Shown here: piece by piece, positions 8,388-18,083 of the stretch
Numbering within the stretch: position 1 is the first letter of the stretch
Layout: every line of letters starts with the position of its first letter
Source: Hyphomicrobiales bacterium
Lineage (GTDB): Bacteria > Pseudomonadota > Alphaproteobacteria > Rhizobiales > Beijerinckiaceae
Assembly (NCBI GenBank): GCA_019075865.1
Contig: JAGXAN010000012.1
Span: 16,089 to 80,088, forward strand
Direction of reading: 5' to 3'
DNA: 64,000 nt
Translations under genes and position numbers: made by a program
Notes under the pieces: generated by a model
Told to the model about the DNA's origin: nothing
What the model saw: the letters and a program-made list of their open reading frames with translations, nothing else
Databases searched by the model: none

Positions 8388-9179
8388 ATGATGCTTTCCC
8401 ATACTGATTTCCTGTCACTCGGTTCGGGCTCTATTGTCGGGTTTACCCTTGGGCTAATTGGTGGCGGTGGCTCGATCATGGCGCTGCCGCTACTATTGTA
8501 TGTGGTGGGCATGAAGGACCCGCATATGGCGATCGGCACCAGCGCGCTGGCGGTGGCGGCGAGTGCCTTTGGCAATTTGCTCGGCCATGCCCGCGGCGGA
8601 CGCGTCAAATGGAATTGCGCGCTGGCCTTTGCCGGTTCAGGGATCGTCGGGGCCTATGCCGGTTCGACGCTCGGGAAGCATTTTGATGGGCAAAAACTGC
8701 TGACCCTGTTTGGCGTGTTGATGATCATCATTGCCGCCAACATGCTGCGCCCGCGCAAGGGCGAGGATGCCCATGACGTCAAACTGCACATGGGGTCGGT
8801 TTCCAGCTTGCTGCCACCGCTCGTGCTATTTGGTTTTGTCGTCGGCGCGCTTTCCGGCTTCTTTGGCATTGGTGGCGGCTTTCTCGTTGTTCCCGGCCTG
8901 GTTGCCGCGACCAGTATGCCTTTGATCATGGCAATTGGCTCCTCGCTGGTTTCCGTCACCGCCTTTGGCCTGACCACGGCTTTCAATTACTCGCTTTCGG
9001 GCCTGGTCGATTGGCATGTCGCCACTTTCTTCATTCTCGGCGGCATTGTCGGCGGCCTGTTCGGCGGCGCCTTGGCCGCGCGTCTGGCGACCAAAAAGCA
9101 ACTGCTGTCCCGCGTTTTTGCGACCATTGTCGCCGTTGTCGGCGTTTACGTGATTTACAAGAGCCTGCACACCGCCTGA
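8388..9179 (+). CDS. TauE/SafE-family anion exporter
   Basis: A 263-residue integral membrane protein of two homologous halves. Both carry the family glycine-rich motif (GLIGGGGSIMALPLL near residue 23 and GFFGIGGGFLVVPGL near 160) and about eight membrane segments in total. TauE/SafE proteins export sulfite, sulfoacetate or related sulfur anions. As last gene of the sulfide module it probably removes sulfite made by the persulfide dioxygenase; this is inferred from context. Tandem ATGs at 8388 and 8391 are both possible. Confidence 0.82.
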   Translation: MMLSHTDFLSLGSGSIVGFTLGLIGGGGSIMALPLLLYVVGMKDPHMAIGTSALAVAASAFGNLLGHARGGRVKWNCALAFAGSGIVGAYAGSTLGKHFDGQKLLTLFGVLMIIIAANMLRPRKGEDAHDVKLHMGSVSSLLPPLVLFGFVVGALSGFFGIGGGFLVVPGLVAATSMPLIMAIGSSLVSVTAFGLTTAFNYSLSGLVDWHVATFFILGGIVGGLFGGALAARLATKKQLLSRVFATIVAVVGVYVIYKSLHTA

Positions 9180-9720
9180 ACCTGCGCAACGCCCGGTTTC
9201 CCCGCTTCCAGCATTTTCCACACTGCAACCGCGGGTTCTCGCTTGTTTTGTTCGCAATACGAACATAGTGCGCATAGCGAATTATTGGATAATCTGTTAA
9301 ACGATTGGCGCGGCGCGTGAAGGCGTCGGCTTGGGGGCAAAAGCCGGAGCATTTTTCCGGTGCCAAAAATTCCCCAGCCGATATTAGCCGCGCAAATGTA
9401 ATGGCGACCCAGCCGCAACCCGTTCCGGGCCGAAGGCGAACAAACCGTCATTGACACTTGCGATAAAGCCAGATTCGCGCAAACTTGTGGTGGTGGAAGC
9501 AATTCCGGCATCGACGGACAGGCAAAAATATCAAACAGATGCGCGAGATTTGGACGTGCGAAAATAAAACCGGTCAATTTATGAAGCCGAAAGAACAGAT
9601 ATGGCGCGAAAAGCCATACACATTACCGCCAGGGAAGGGCCAAAAAAGTTCAACCTGCGGAGACGGGTAAAGGGGTGAGCCGGACAACACGGCTCCAACA
9701 TGAAACGAGAGGAAAACACG
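9180..9720. other. Intergenic region between sulfur module and liv operon
   Basis: 541 bases with no convincing gene. A 61-codon frame at 9485-9670 has no homology I recognise, an odd composition and no clear ribosome site. The region holds a 17-bp palindrome at 9249-9265, and presumably the promoter of the liv operon. A TTGACA at 9451-9456 has no good -10 partner. Confidence 0.6.
9249..9265. promoter_or_regulatory. 17-bp palindrome TGTTCG-N5-CGAACA
   Basis: TGTTCG (9249-9254) and CGAACA (9260-9265) are a perfect inverted repeat around CAATA. GTTCG-N5-CGAAC resembles operators of some IclR-family regulators. It is 456 bases before livJ and 70 bases after the TauE/SafE stop, so which transcript it controls is unclear. 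Confidence 0.45.
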
Positions 9721-10866
9721 ATGAAATTGTTAAAATTTGCAGGTTTGATGGTCGCCGCCAGCGGCTTGGCCAGTGTGGCGCACGCAGCGGACAAGTCCCC
9801 GATCGCGATGCAGGATATCGCCGAATTGTCGGGCGGCGGCGCAACCGTCGGCACCCATTGGCGTGATGGCATTGATCTGGCGATCCGCGACATCAACAAG
9901 GCTGGCGGCGTGCTGGGTCATCCGCTCACCGTCGTGCATGCGGACACAGCCTCAAGCGCCGGCACCGCCCGCGCTTTGATGCTGAAAGCCATTGACGCCA
10001 AGCCTTATGTCATTCTTGGGCCTGGCTATTCCGGTTCTGTCGCCGTCACCGGCCCCATGGCCGCCAAAGCCAAAATTCCTGAAATCATGGGCGGCGAAGC
10101 CGAAGGCCTGACGCTGAAGGGCAACGATTACCTGTTCCGCACTTCTTTCGGCCAGCAGTCGACAATGCCGAAGGTGGCCAAGTTCATCCAGGATCACTGG
10201 AAAGCCAAGTCGGTCGCCGTTGCCTATGTCAACAATGATTTCGGCAAGGACGGCAAGAACGAAGTCGAGAAGGATCTCAAGGCGCTGGGCATCAACGTCG
10301 TTGCCGATTTGCCATCCGAAGCCGGCCAGGTCGATTTCGCCTCGGACGTCAGCAAGATAAAGGCTGCAAAGCCGGACGTGCTGTTCATCTATGACAACGA
10401 GGAAGAAAGCGCCAACATGATGAAGGAATTGGGCCGTGAAGGCGTCAAGATCCCGATCATGGGTGAAACCACCATTGCCGGCCAGAAGGTCATCGACCTT
10501 GCCGGTAAAGACGCCGAAGGCATTTATTGCCATGTCGGCCTCACCACCGACGCCGACATCCCGGCCATCCAGAAGTTCCGCAAGGAATTCGTCGATGCCT
10601 ACCATTACGTGCCCGATCATAACGGCATGAAGGGCTGGCTCGCCGTGCAACTTGTGAAGGCTGTCACGGAGAAAATGGGCAAGGTCGACCAGGCCGATTT
10701 CGCCAAGACACTGCATGGCATGACCATCAGTGCCAAGACAGACCCGGGCATTTTGATGACCGTCACCTATAGCAAGACCGGCGATTTGAGCCGCGAAAGC
10801 TTCCTCGTCCACGTTGAAAACGGCAAGCAGAAGATCGTGCAGATCCTGCCCCCGCTTAAGAACTAA
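9721..10866 (+). CDS. livJ: Branched-chain amino acid-type ABC transporter, binding protein
   Basis: Periplasmic binding protein of a LivJHMGF-type importer, 381 residues with a signal peptide ending at about 22 (VAHAA). The mature protein has the two-lobed periplasmic-binding fold of the LivJ/ANF-receptor family, with GGVLGHPLTVVHAD and VILGPGYSGSV in the first lobe. An ATG at 9700 is in frame, but the one at 9721 is preferred because GAGAGGAA lies 7-8 bases upstream and it begins the signal peptide. The family binds many ligands besides leucine and valine (amides, urea, aromatic acids), so the substrate is open. Confidence 0.85.
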   Translation: MKLLKFAGLMVAASGLASVAHAADKSPIAMQDIAELSGGGATVGTHWRDGIDLAIRDINKAGGVLGHPLTVVHADTASSAGTARALMLKAIDAKPYVILGPGYSGSVAVTGPMAAKAKIPEIMGGEAEGLTLKGNDYLFRTSFGQQSTMPKVAKFIQDHWKAKSVAVAYVNNDFGKDGKNEVEKDLKALGINVVADLPSEAGQVDFASDVSKIKAAKPDVLFIYDNEEESANMMKELGREGVKIPIMGETTIAGQKVIDLAGKDAEGIYCHVGLTTDADIPAIQKFRKEFVDAYHYVPDHNGMKGWLAVQLVKAVTEKMGKVDQADFAKTLHGMTISAKTDPGILMTVTYSKTGDLSRESFLVHVENGKQKIVQILPPLKN

Positions 10867-10890
10867 AAAAACAAGCCTGACTGCAACCTG

Positions 10891-10914
10891 CCCGGCGGAG
10901 CTGTATCCGCCGGG
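10891..10914 (+). terminator. Intercistronic hairpin between livJ and livH
   Basis: CCCGGCGGA (10891-10899) and TCCGCCGGG (10906-10914) form a perfect 9-bp stem with a six-base loop. No T-run follows, so it is more likely an mRNA-stabilising or attenuating stem that keeps livJ expression above the membrane genes than a full terminator. It ends 8 bases before the livH start codon. Confidence 0.7.
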
Positions 10915-10922
10915 CCCATTGG

Positions 10923-11804
10923 ATGCTCCAAATGGCCAATCTCGTTAATCTCATCATCACGGGCCTTGCCACCGGCGCGATTTATGCGCTCGTTGCCATC
11001 GGCTTCACGCTCTTGTGGCAAACCTCGCAGACCATCAATTTCGCGCAAGGCGATTTTGTGATGCTGCCAGCCTTTTTCATGCTGCCGATGCTGCATGCCG
11101 GGGTGCCCTATTGGTTGGCCATTCTCATTGGCGTAATCTTGTCGATGCTCATTCTGGGTTATGGCTACAAGAAGCTGCTGGTTGACCCCATCCGCAAGCA
11201 TGGTGTGCTGCCGCTGGCGATTGCCGGCATGGCGCTATCCATCTTCATGCAGGAAGGCGTCAAGAATTACACCGCCGAAGCCCATGTGTTTCCGGCCCTG
11301 ATCCCCAACCTCGATTTTCACATTTTTGGTGCAGTGGTATCCGCCCAGAGCATTGCCGTGGTCGTGGTCGCCCTGGCCGTGGTGATCGCCCTGCAATGGC
11401 TGCTCAACAAAACGCTTGTGGGGCACCAGATGCAGGCAACGGCGCAAAATTCGACCGTCGCCCGCCTGCTGGGAATCCCGGTTGAGCGCATGGTGCTCTA
11501 CACTTTCCTCATCAATGGCGCCCTGGTCGCCATTGCCTCAGCGCTGGTCTCGCCGCTGATATTTGCCAAATTCTCCACCGGCAACATCATGGGCATGGCC
11601 GCATTCACCGCCGCCATTGTCGGCGGCTTCAACCAGGTGCGCGGTGCCATTGCCGGCGGCTTATTGCTGGGTGTCGTCAATAATATCGGCTCCGCCTATA
11701 TATCCGCCCAATATCGCGACGCCATCCCGCTGCTTTTGCTGATTTTGGTCATCTTGTTCCGCCCGCAAGGGCTAATGGGCCGAGCCGAGGAGCGCACAGT
11801 ATGA
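10923..11804 (+). CDS. livH: Branched-chain amino acid-type ABC permease LivH
   Basis: Inner-membrane permease subunit, 293 residues with about eight hydrophobic segments. It begins LVNLIITGLATGAIYALVAIG, typical of LivH, and has the cytoplasmic loop RLLGIPVERM that contacts the ATPases. ATGs at 10923 and 10932 are both possible; the ribosome site is weak for either and overlaps the base of the upstream hairpin. The stop overlaps livM by four bases. Confidence 0.88.
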   Translation: MLQMANLVNLIITGLATGAIYALVAIGFTLLWQTSQTINFAQGDFVMLPAFFMLPMLHAGVPYWLAILIGVILSMLILGYGYKKLLVDPIRKHGVLPLAIAGMALSIFMQEGVKNYTAEAHVFPALIPNLDFHIFGAVVSAQSIAVVVVALAVVIALQWLLNKTLVGHQMQATAQNSTVARLLGIPVERMVLYTFLINGALVAIASALVSPLIFAKFSTGNIMGMAAFTAAIVGGFNQVRGAIAGGLLLGVVNNIGSAYISAQYRDAIPLLLLILVILFRPQGLMGRAEERTV

Positions 11805-12796
11805 AGCTTTCAGCTTTTGCAATCGTCGCCAGCCTTGTCGTCGCGCTCGGCCTGCTGGTTGGCCCCATTTTTCTCTCCGATTATGGCCGCTATATCCTGT
11901 CCATGTGGATTGTGATGTCGATTGCCGCCATCGGGCTCAATCTGACCCTCGGCTATGCGGGGCAGGTATCTCTGGCGCAAGGTGCCTTCATGGGCGTGGG
12001 CGCCTATGTTTCGGCGCTCATGACCATTCACGGTTGGCCGCTGCCGGTTGCCATGCTCACCAGCGCCTTGGTCTGCCTCGTCCTTGGCTGGATGTTGGGT
12101 TATCCGGCGCTTCGCGTGCAGCATCACTATCTGGCATTTGTGACATTGGCTTTTGCCAGCCTGGCCTTCCTGATCTTCCGCAACGAGGAATGGATCACCG
12201 GCGGCGTCGACGGTCTCGCCAACATCCCGCGCCCTTATTTCCTGTGGATGGCGACGGACGGCTCACTGGCCTTCTATTATTATTGTCTGGGCGTTCTTGG
12301 CCTGATTGCACTCGGCTATTATGGCCTCGTGCGCTCCCCCTGGGGCCGCGCCTTTCTGGCACTGCGCGAGAATCCGGTGCGGGCCATGTCGCTGGGCATT
12401 GATACGCGCCGCTACATTCTGGTGGCCTTTGCCATTGGCTCGGCACTGGGCGGTGTTGCCGGTTCGCTCTTCGCGCCTCTGGTGCAGTTTGTCGAACCGC
12501 CGGCTTTTGCCGTCGATCTTTCGCTGAAACTGCTGCTGATGGTCATAGTCGGCGGCTCCGGATTTTACTTCGGCCCCTTCCTTGGTGCCCTGATCGCGGT
12601 GCTGCTGCCCGAATGGCTGCGCTTCACGCAAGGCTATTACCTGATGCTTTATGCCTTCTTTGTCATGTTGCTTCTGGTGATTTCACCTTCCGGCATTCTC
12701 GGCATTGCCGATAAATGGATCACTGACCGCAAGACCCGTGTCGCCTCGGCGGCGCGAGCGGCCACGGCCTCCGCATTCGAGGAGACAAAGCAATGA
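11801..12796 (+). CDS. livM: Branched-chain amino acid-type ABC permease LivM
   Basis: Second permease subunit, 331 residues. It has the LivM hallmark segment LNLTLGYAGQVSLAQGAFMGVGAY near residues 47-70 and the loop SLGIDTRRYILVAF. Its ATG overlaps the livH stop and its own stop overlaps the livG start (12793), so all are translationally coupled. Confidence 0.88.
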   Translation: MKLSAFAIVASLVVALGLLVGPIFLSDYGRYILSMWIVMSIAAIGLNLTLGYAGQVSLAQGAFMGVGAYVSALMTIHGWPLPVAMLTSALVCLVLGWMLGYPALRVQHHYLAFVTLAFASLAFLIFRNEEWITGGVDGLANIPRPYFLWMATDGSLAFYYYCLGVLGLIALGYYGLVRSPWGRAFLALRENPVRAMSLGIDTRRYILVAFAIGSALGGVAGSLFAPLVQFVEPPAFAVDLSLKLLLMVIVGGSGFYFGPFLGALIAVLLPEWLRFTQGYYLMLYAFFVMLLLVISPSGILGIADKWITDRKTRVASAARAATASAFEETKQ

Positions 12797-13536
12797 GCAA
12801 GGTTCTGGAAGTTTCCAACATCCAGAAGCGCTTTGGCGGCATTTATGCGGTCAATGGGGTCAGCTTCGACGTGCACGAGGGCGAAATTCTCGGTATCATC
12901 GGGCCCAACGGCTGCGGCAAGTCCACGCTTTTCAACTGCATCCTCGGCCAATTGCAACCCACAGAAGGCGAAGTGAAGCTGGACGGCAAGGTTGTGACGG
13001 GCTTGCGCCCCTGCGATCTGAACCGTCTCGGCGTCAGCCGAACTTTCCAGCTCCTGCAGGTCTTTCCGCAATTGACGGTGCGTGAAAATCTCATTCTGGC
13101 CGCCCAGGAGCACAAGGGCAATATGGCAACCCGCCTGATTGGCAAACGCGATGCCGGCCTGACGGGTGACGCGGACCAGATGATCGGCTTTTTCAAACTG
13201 GCGCATTTGGCCGATGAGCGCGCCGGCGGCCTGAGCTATGGCCAGCAAAAGCTTCTGGATGCCGCCATGGCCTTCATGTCCGGCCCGCGTCTGGTTTTGC
13301 TGGATGAGCCAGCCGGCGGCGTCAACCTGACCATGCTCGAAAACCTGAAAGAGCGATTGCAGGCCATCAACAAGGAGCAAGGCGCGACGTTTGTCGTGAT
13401 CGAGCACAATATGGATTTTGTCATGTCGCTCTGCACCCGGGTGCTGGTTCTGGCCGAAGGCAAGGTACTCGCCGAAGGACTGCCAGCCGAAATTCGCGCC
13501 AACCCAAAAGTGATCGAGGCCTACCTTGGACACTAA
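12793..13536 (+). CDS. livG: Branched-chain amino acid-type ABC ATPase LivG
   Basis: Cytoplasmic ATPase of 247 residues. Walker A is GPNGCGKST near residue 37; the signature is LSYGQQKLLD; Walker B is LVLLDEPAGGVN, followed by the switch histidine in VIEHNMD. The alanine/glycine-rich AGGVN after Walker B is typical of LivG. It overlaps both neighbours. Confidence 0.88.
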   Translation: MSKVLEVSNIQKRFGGIYAVNGVSFDVHEGEILGIIGPNGCGKSTLFNCILGQLQPTEGEVKLDGKVVTGLRPCDLNRLGVSRTFQLLQVFPQLTVRENLILAAQEHKGNMATRLIGKRDAGLTGDADQMIGFFKLAHLADERAGGLSYGQQKLLDAAMAFMSGPRLVLLDEPAGGVNLTMLENLKERLQAINKEQGATFVVIEHNMDFVMSLCTRVLVLAEGKVLAEGLPAEIRANPKVIEAYLGH

Positions 13537-14257
13537 ACCCATTCTCGAAGTCAAAGACGTCGTGGCAGGCTACGGCCGCATGACCATCCTCAATGGCACC
13601 ACTTTCAGTGTGCCCAAAGGTTCGATCACCACGGTGATCGGGCCGAATGGAGCCGGTAAATCCACCGTCTTCAAGACCATTTTCGGGATGCTGGCGGCCC
13701 GTACCGGCACCGTGACCTTCGATGGTCGTGATGTCACCAACTGGACACCGCGCAAACTGCTGGAAGCAGGCATTTGCTACGTGCCGCAGGGGCGCAACAT
13801 TTTCCCCGAACTTTCCGTGCGCACCAACATCCAATTGGGGGCCATCGCGGCTGGCAAGAACATTACCGATATGCCCGACCGCATTGAACGCGGGCTGGAC
13901 CGGTTTCCGGCGCTGCGCCGCAAGGCCAACCAACAGGCCGGCACCCTTTCGGGGGGTGAGCAAAAGCAGTTGGAAGTCGTGCGCGGGCTATTGCTCGATC
14001 CGCGTCTGATCCTGATTGACGAACCCTCTATCGGCCTCTCGCCCATGATGGTGACCGAAACCTTCGCCATTCTCACCGAATTGCGCGGCAAGGGGGTTTC
14101 CACACTGATGATCGAGCAGAATGCCCGCTCGGCGCTGGAAATGTCGGACTATGGCATCGTGCTGGAACTCGGCCAGACACGGATATTTGATACCGCGCAA
14201 AATGTGCTCAACGACCCGCGCGTCGCGCAATTATTCCTTGGTGGCACCACGAACTGA
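13526..14257 (+). CDS. livF: Branched-chain amino acid-type ABC ATPase LivF
   Basis: Second ATPase, 243 residues: Walker A GPNGAGKST, signature LSGGEQKQLE, Walker B LILIDEPSIGLS, switch MIEQNARSAL. The start is a TTG at 13526 with GAGG at 13515-13518; the next ATG (13580) would remove the first beta strand. It overlaps the end of livG by 11 bases. LivF-type Q-loop and GLSP segment distinguish it from LivG. Confidence 0.86.
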   Translation: MDTKPILEVKDVVAGYGRMTILNGTTFSVPKGSITTVIGPNGAGKSTVFKTIFGMLAARTGTVTFDGRDVTNWTPRKLLEAGICYVPQGRNIFPELSVRTNIQLGAIAAGKNITDMPDRIERGLDRFPALRRKANQQAGTLSGGEQKQLEVVRGLLLDPRLILIDEPSIGLSPMMVTETFAILTELRGKGVSTLMIEQNARSALEMSDYGIVLELGQTRIFDTAQNVLNDPRVAQLFLGGTTN

Positions 14258-14272
14258 GCTGGAGCCACCGAG

Positions 14273-14659
14273 CTAGCCGCCAAGAAATACCTTGCCCATA
14301 AGGCGGTAGGGCGCCAGAGCAAAGGCACCGGCGATCAACAGCCCAACATAATTGCCAACCATGGCACCGGCATGCCAGCGAATGTTGCCAAAGCGCCGCG
14401 CCCAGATGGCAAGGGGAATATTGACCAGCGTAATCACCGACAGGATATGGATGGGGCTGAAATGCCCGCTGGTCTGGATCCAGAACGAGGTGACCGCGGT
14501 AACCAGCATGGCAATCGCAAAAACACGCCCGAAGCCGAGATGGCGGGGCGTGCCTTTGGTCATCCATATAACTGTGGTTCCAGCGACAAGGCTCGTAAGA
14601 GCCGCAAGGGCATGTACCTGATATACAGCCGGTGCTGAAGAAAATGCCGCAAGATTCAT
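14273..14659 (-). CDS. Small membrane protein, DUF2306-like
   Basis: 128 residues with four predicted membrane segments and conserved histidines (VHALAAL, TPRHLGFGRVFA, HFSPIHILSVI, WHAGAM). The histidine pattern and length match DUF2306 membrane proteins, whose function is unknown. It lies three bases after the DUF2852 gene and is probably cotranscribed with it; it faces the end of livF. Confidence 0.7.
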   Translation of the reverse strand: MNLAAFSSAPAVYQVHALAALTSLVAGTTVIWMTKGTPRHLGFGRVFAIAMLVTAVTSFWIQTSGHFSPIHILSVITLVNIPLAIWARRFGNIRWHAGAMVGNYVGLLIAGAFALAPYRLMGKVFLGG

Positions 14660-14662
14660 GGT

Positions 14663-15160
14663 TCAGCCATTCGTTGCATCAGGATTGCTGACCGGACGGT
14701 TCCGCGCCGCCATGAATTGATCAAATGCTTCCCGATCCCGCGCCCGGCGCAAGCCATCGATATGTTCAGCAAAATCTCGCTCTGCCTGAACCAGCTTGGC
14801 GCGCTGCTCTTCGAGCTTGGCGATTTCGCCGGTGCGCCAATCGTCAAATGCTGTATTGCCGGTCGGGGTACCAGCCTGCGACCAAGTGGTGCGCCCCTGA
14901 TCCCATTTACGCTGCATCTCACCGCTCATCTTGCTGCGGGCCCATTCCTTGCCACTTGCAGCCAGGCCTTGCGCCGCGTCCACCAGATCGCCCGGATGAT
15001 CCGTGCGTTTCTGCCAGATTTTGAGCGCGAGAATGGCAAGGCCGATCGGCCAGAAGAATACGAAACCAAGCACCATCGCCAACAGTTCAATGGCGCTCCA
15101 GCGCCGACGTCCCGAGATGGAATGACAACGGTGTCCGCGAATATCCTGATATTGACTCAT
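14663..15160 (-). CDS. DUF2852 membrane protein
   Basis: 165 residues with one membrane segment (AMVLGFVFFWPIGLAILALKIW, about residues 29-50) and a charged C-terminal part that ends in an arginine- and glutamate-rich helix; the FDDWRTGEIAKLEEQRAKL block is the hallmark of DUF2852, common in Hyphomicrobiales and of unknown function. AGGAG seven bases before the ATG sets the start. Confidence 0.75.
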   Translation of the reverse strand: MSQYQDIRGHRCHSISGRRRWSAIELLAMVLGFVFFWPIGLAILALKIWQKRTDHPGDLVDAAQGLAASGKEWARSKMSGEMQRKWDQGRTTWSQAGTPTGNTAFDDWRTGEIAKLEEQRAKLVQAERDFAEHIDGLRRARDREAFDQFMAARNRPVSNPDATNG

Positions 15161-15203
15161 GGCTTCACTCCTGAATTGTTGCCAACGTCTAAATACGTCC
15201 TAA

Positions 15204-15222
15204 ATGTAACATCTTCTTACAT
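15204..15222. promoter_or_regulatory. 19-bp palindrome upstream of the DUF2852 gene
   Basis: ATGTAACATCTTCTTACAT is an inverted repeat of ATGTAA/TTACAT around seven bases, 44 bases before the DUF2852 ATG and in the likely promoter region. It looks like a dimeric repressor site; the regulator is unknown. Confidence 0.4.
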
Positions 15223-15271
15223 CATTGCAAGGGTGTCCGGCGAAAGAATTTGCCGCAACGGGCCGCAGCCC

Positions 15272-15301
15272 ATAAAAATGGCCTGAGCAACAGCCCAGGC
15301 C
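15272..15301 (-). terminator. Rho-independent terminator of clpB
   Basis: Read on the minus strand, GGCCTGGGC and GCTCAGGCC form a stem (one mismatch) around TGTT, followed by ATTTTTA. It lies 27 bases after the clpB stop. Confidence 0.75.
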
Positions 15302-15327
15302 ATAAATTTCAACAGATTATGCGCGCG

Positions 15328-17964
15328 TCACACCCCTTTGGGGAAATGCACGATCTTGGCGTCGGCAGGTGGTGTCACTGTTTCTGCCGCAACATCGTCA
15401 ATGGTAATGCCATGCGCACCTGCAGAAATATGCACGGTTTCCCCGTCCATGACCTCGCCAGACAATATCTTCTCGGCCAATGGATCCTGCACCAGTTTCT
15501 GGATCACCCGCTTCAGCGGACGTGCGCCATAAGCGGCATCATAACCCCTGTCCGCCAAATAGGCCCGCGCCTTGGCATCCAGCACCAGAACGATCTTGCG
15601 ATCCTCCAAAAGCTTCGCCAAACGCCCGAATTGAATATCCACGATCGAGCCCATATCCTCGCGCCGCAGCCGATGGAACAGGATGATTTCGTCGACCCGG
15701 TTGAGGAATTCAGGGCGGAAATGGCTTCGCACCACCCCCATCACGTCGCTCTCAACCGCACTGACCGGTTCGCCTTCCTTTTGCGCTACCAGGAACTCCG
15801 ACCCCAGATTGGAGGTCATGATGATCACGACATTGCGGAAATCGACCGTGCGGCCCTGACCATCCGTTAACCGTCCGTCATCCAGCACCTGCAACAGCAC
15901 GTTGAAGACATCGGGATGAGCTTTTTCGATTTCATCGAACAGCACCACCTGATAGGGCCGACGCCGCACCGCCTCGGTCAAGGCGCCGCCTTCATCATAG
16001 CCCACATAGCCCGGAGGTGCGCCGATCAGCCGGGATACGGAATGCTTTTCCATATATTCCGACATGTCGATGCGCACCATGGCGGCATCGTCATCAAACA
16101 TGAATTGCGCCAGCGCTTTGGTAAGTTCGGTCTTGCCGACACCGGTAGGCCCGAGGAACATGAACGAACCAATCGGCCGGTTGGGGTCCTGCAAGCCGGC
16201 CCGCGCCCGGCGCACCGCCGTCGCCACTGCATGCACCGCCGTGCTCTGGCCCACCACCCGGCGCGCCAGATCGTCTTCCATTCCAAGCAGCTTCTGCTTC
16301 TCGCCGGTGAGCATTTTATCGACCGGCACGCCCGTCCAACGCGACACAACCTGCGCGATATGGTCGGCCGTAACCGCCTCGTCGACCAGAATTTCGCCGC
16401 TCTTGGCTTCGGTCTCCGCCAGCTTCTTTTCGAGATCGGGAATAATGCCGTAAGTCAGTTCGCCAGCGCGTTGATATTCACCGCGACGCTGGGCCTGGCT
16501 CAGATCATTGCGGGCCGTCTCCAACTGCTCCTTGAGCTTTTGGGCAGCGCCGAGTTTGTCCTTCTCGCCCCGCCAGCGACTGGTGAGCGAGTCTGATTTC
16601 TCTTCCAGATCCGCCAATTCGGCCGACAGCTTCGCCAATCGATCCTTGGACGCGACATCAGATTCGCGTTTGAGCGCTTCCTGCTCGATTTTGAGTTGCA
16701 CAATGCGCCGGTCGAGTTCGTCGAGTTCTTCGGGCTTGCTATCGACCTGCATGCGCAGCCGCGACGCCGCCTCATCAACAAGGTCGATCGCTTTATCTGG
16801 CAAGAACCGATCCGCGATGTAGCGGTTGGACAAGGTAGCCGCCGCCACAATGGCCGCATCATTGATGCGCACGCCATGGTGCAACTCATATTTTTCCTTC
16901 AACCCGCGCAGGATCGAAATCGTATCCTCCACCGTCGGTTCGGCCACGAAAATCGGCTGGAACCGTCGTGCCAGCGCCGCGTCCTTCTCGACATGCTTGC
17001 GATATTCATCCAGCGTCGTTGCGCCAACACAATGCAATTCACCGCGCGCCAAAGCCGGTTTCAGCAAATTCGAGGCATCCATGGCGCCTTCAGATTTGCC
17101 TGCACCGATCAGCGTGTGCATTTCGTCGATGAAAAGCACAATGCCGCCCTCGGCAGCCGTCACTTCGGACAAGACGCCTTTCAGTCGCTCCTCAAATTCA
17201 CCGCGATATTTGGCACCCGCGATCAACGCGCCCATGTCGAGCGCCAGCAATTGCTTGTCGCGCAGCGATTCAGGCACGTCACCATTGATGATGCGCAGCG
17301 CCAGCCCCTCAACAATCGCCGTTTTGCCAACGCCCGGCTCGCCAATCAGCACCGGATTATTCTTGGTGCGGCGCGACAGCACCTGAATGGTGCGGCGAAT
17401 TTCCTCATCACGCCCGATCACCGGATCAAGCTTGCCGTTCCGGGCGGCTTCGGTCAGATCGCGCGCATATTTCTTCAAGGCGTCATAGCTGTTTTCAGCG
17501 CTGGCATTATCGGCCGTGCGGCCCTTGCGCAGCGATTCAATCGCCGTGTTGATCTTTTGCGGGCTGGTGCCGCATTGGCCCAATATCTTGCCTGCTTCGC
17601 TGCTCTTTTCCAGCGCCAAGGCCAACAGCAACCGCTCGACGGTGACATATGAGTCTCCCGCCTTCTTTGCGATTTTTTCGGCGGCATCAAAAATCCGCGC
17701 CGTGGTCGGTGCCAGATAGACCTGCCCTGCCCCGGAACCCTGCACCTTCGGCAATTTGGCCAGTGCAATCTCAACGAGTTTCAAGGCTTCGCGCGAATTG
17801 CCACCCGAATTGTCAATCAACCCAGCCGACAGGCCCTGATCGTCATCCAGCAACACCTTCAAGATGTGCTCAGGCGTAAACTGTTGATTTCCCTCACGCA
17901 ATGCCAAAGATTGCGCACTCTGCACGAACCCGCGTGCCCGTTCTGTGAATTTCTCGAAGTTCAC
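15328..17964 (-). CDS. clpB: ATP-dependent disaggregase ClpB
   Basis: Hexameric AAA+ chaperone that resolubilises aggregates with DnaK. The 878-residue product has the N-terminal Clp repeat domain (starts [12 protein letters not shown]), first Walker [11 protein letters not shown] near residue 211, the long coiled-coil middle domain (about 400-530), and second Walker [11 protein letters not shown] near 610. The start is GTG at 17964, with GGAGGG at 17971-17976; the upstream 13 codons of open frame lack support. A sigma70-like promoter and a 110-base leader precede it. Confidence 0.95.
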   Translation of the reverse strand: MNFEKFTERARGFVQSAQSLALREGNQQFTPEHILKVLLDDDQGLSAGLIDNSGGNSREALKLVEIALAKLPKVQGSGAGQVYLAPTTARIFDAAEKIAKKAGDSYVTVERLLLALALEKSSEAGKILGQCGTSPQKINTAIESLRKGRTADNASAENSYDALKKYARDLTEAARNGKLDPVIGRDEEIRRTIQVLSRRTKNNPVLIGEPGVGKTAIVEGLALRIINGDVPESLRDKQLLALDMGALIAGAKYRGEFEERLKGVLSEVTAAEGGIVLFIDEMHTLIGAGKSEGAMDASNLLKPALARGELHCVGATTLDEYRKHVEKDAALARRFQPIFVAEPTVEDTISILRGLKEKYELHHGVRINDAAIVAAATLSNRYIADRFLPDKAIDLVDEAASRLRMQVDSKPEELDELDRRIVQLKIEQEALKRESDVASKDRLAKLSAELADLEEKSDSLTSRWRGEKDKLGAAQKLKEQLETARNDLSQAQRRGEYQRAGELTYGIIPDLEKKLAETEAKSGEILVDEAVTADHIAQVVSRWTGVPVDKMLTGEKQKLLGMEDDLARRVVGQSTAVHAVATAVRRARAGLQDPNRPIGSFMFLGPTGVGKTELTKALAQFMFDDDAAMVRIDMSEYMEKHSVSRLIGAPPGYVGYDEGGALTEAVRRRPYQVVLFDEIEKAHPDVFNVLLQVLDDGRLTDGQGRTVDFRNVVIIMTSNLGSEFLVAQKEGEPVSAVESDVMGVVRSHFRPEFLNRVDEIILFHRLRREDMGSIVDIQFGRLAKLLEDRKIVLVLDAKARAYLADRGYDAAYGARPLKRVIQKLVQDPLAEKILSGEVMDGETVHISAGAHGITIDDVAAETVTPPADAKIVHFPKGV

Positions 17965-18083
17965 TTTTGACCCTCCAAGTCTGAATAACCTGCACATCCG
18001 CATCCCGTGGATACGCGAACGCCATGTGCAACGTGTCGGCCCCGCTATGGCAACCGCAGCTTCTATTTAGGTGTGCAAGCTAA

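Noticed and set aside
9485..9670. 61-codon frame in the gap before livJ
   Set aside because: Tryptophan/lysine-rich sequence without family resemblance, no ribosome site and no conserved neighbours.
16696..17652. 318-codon frame antisense to clpB
   Set aside because: Shadow of clpB codons; no motif and no ribosome site.
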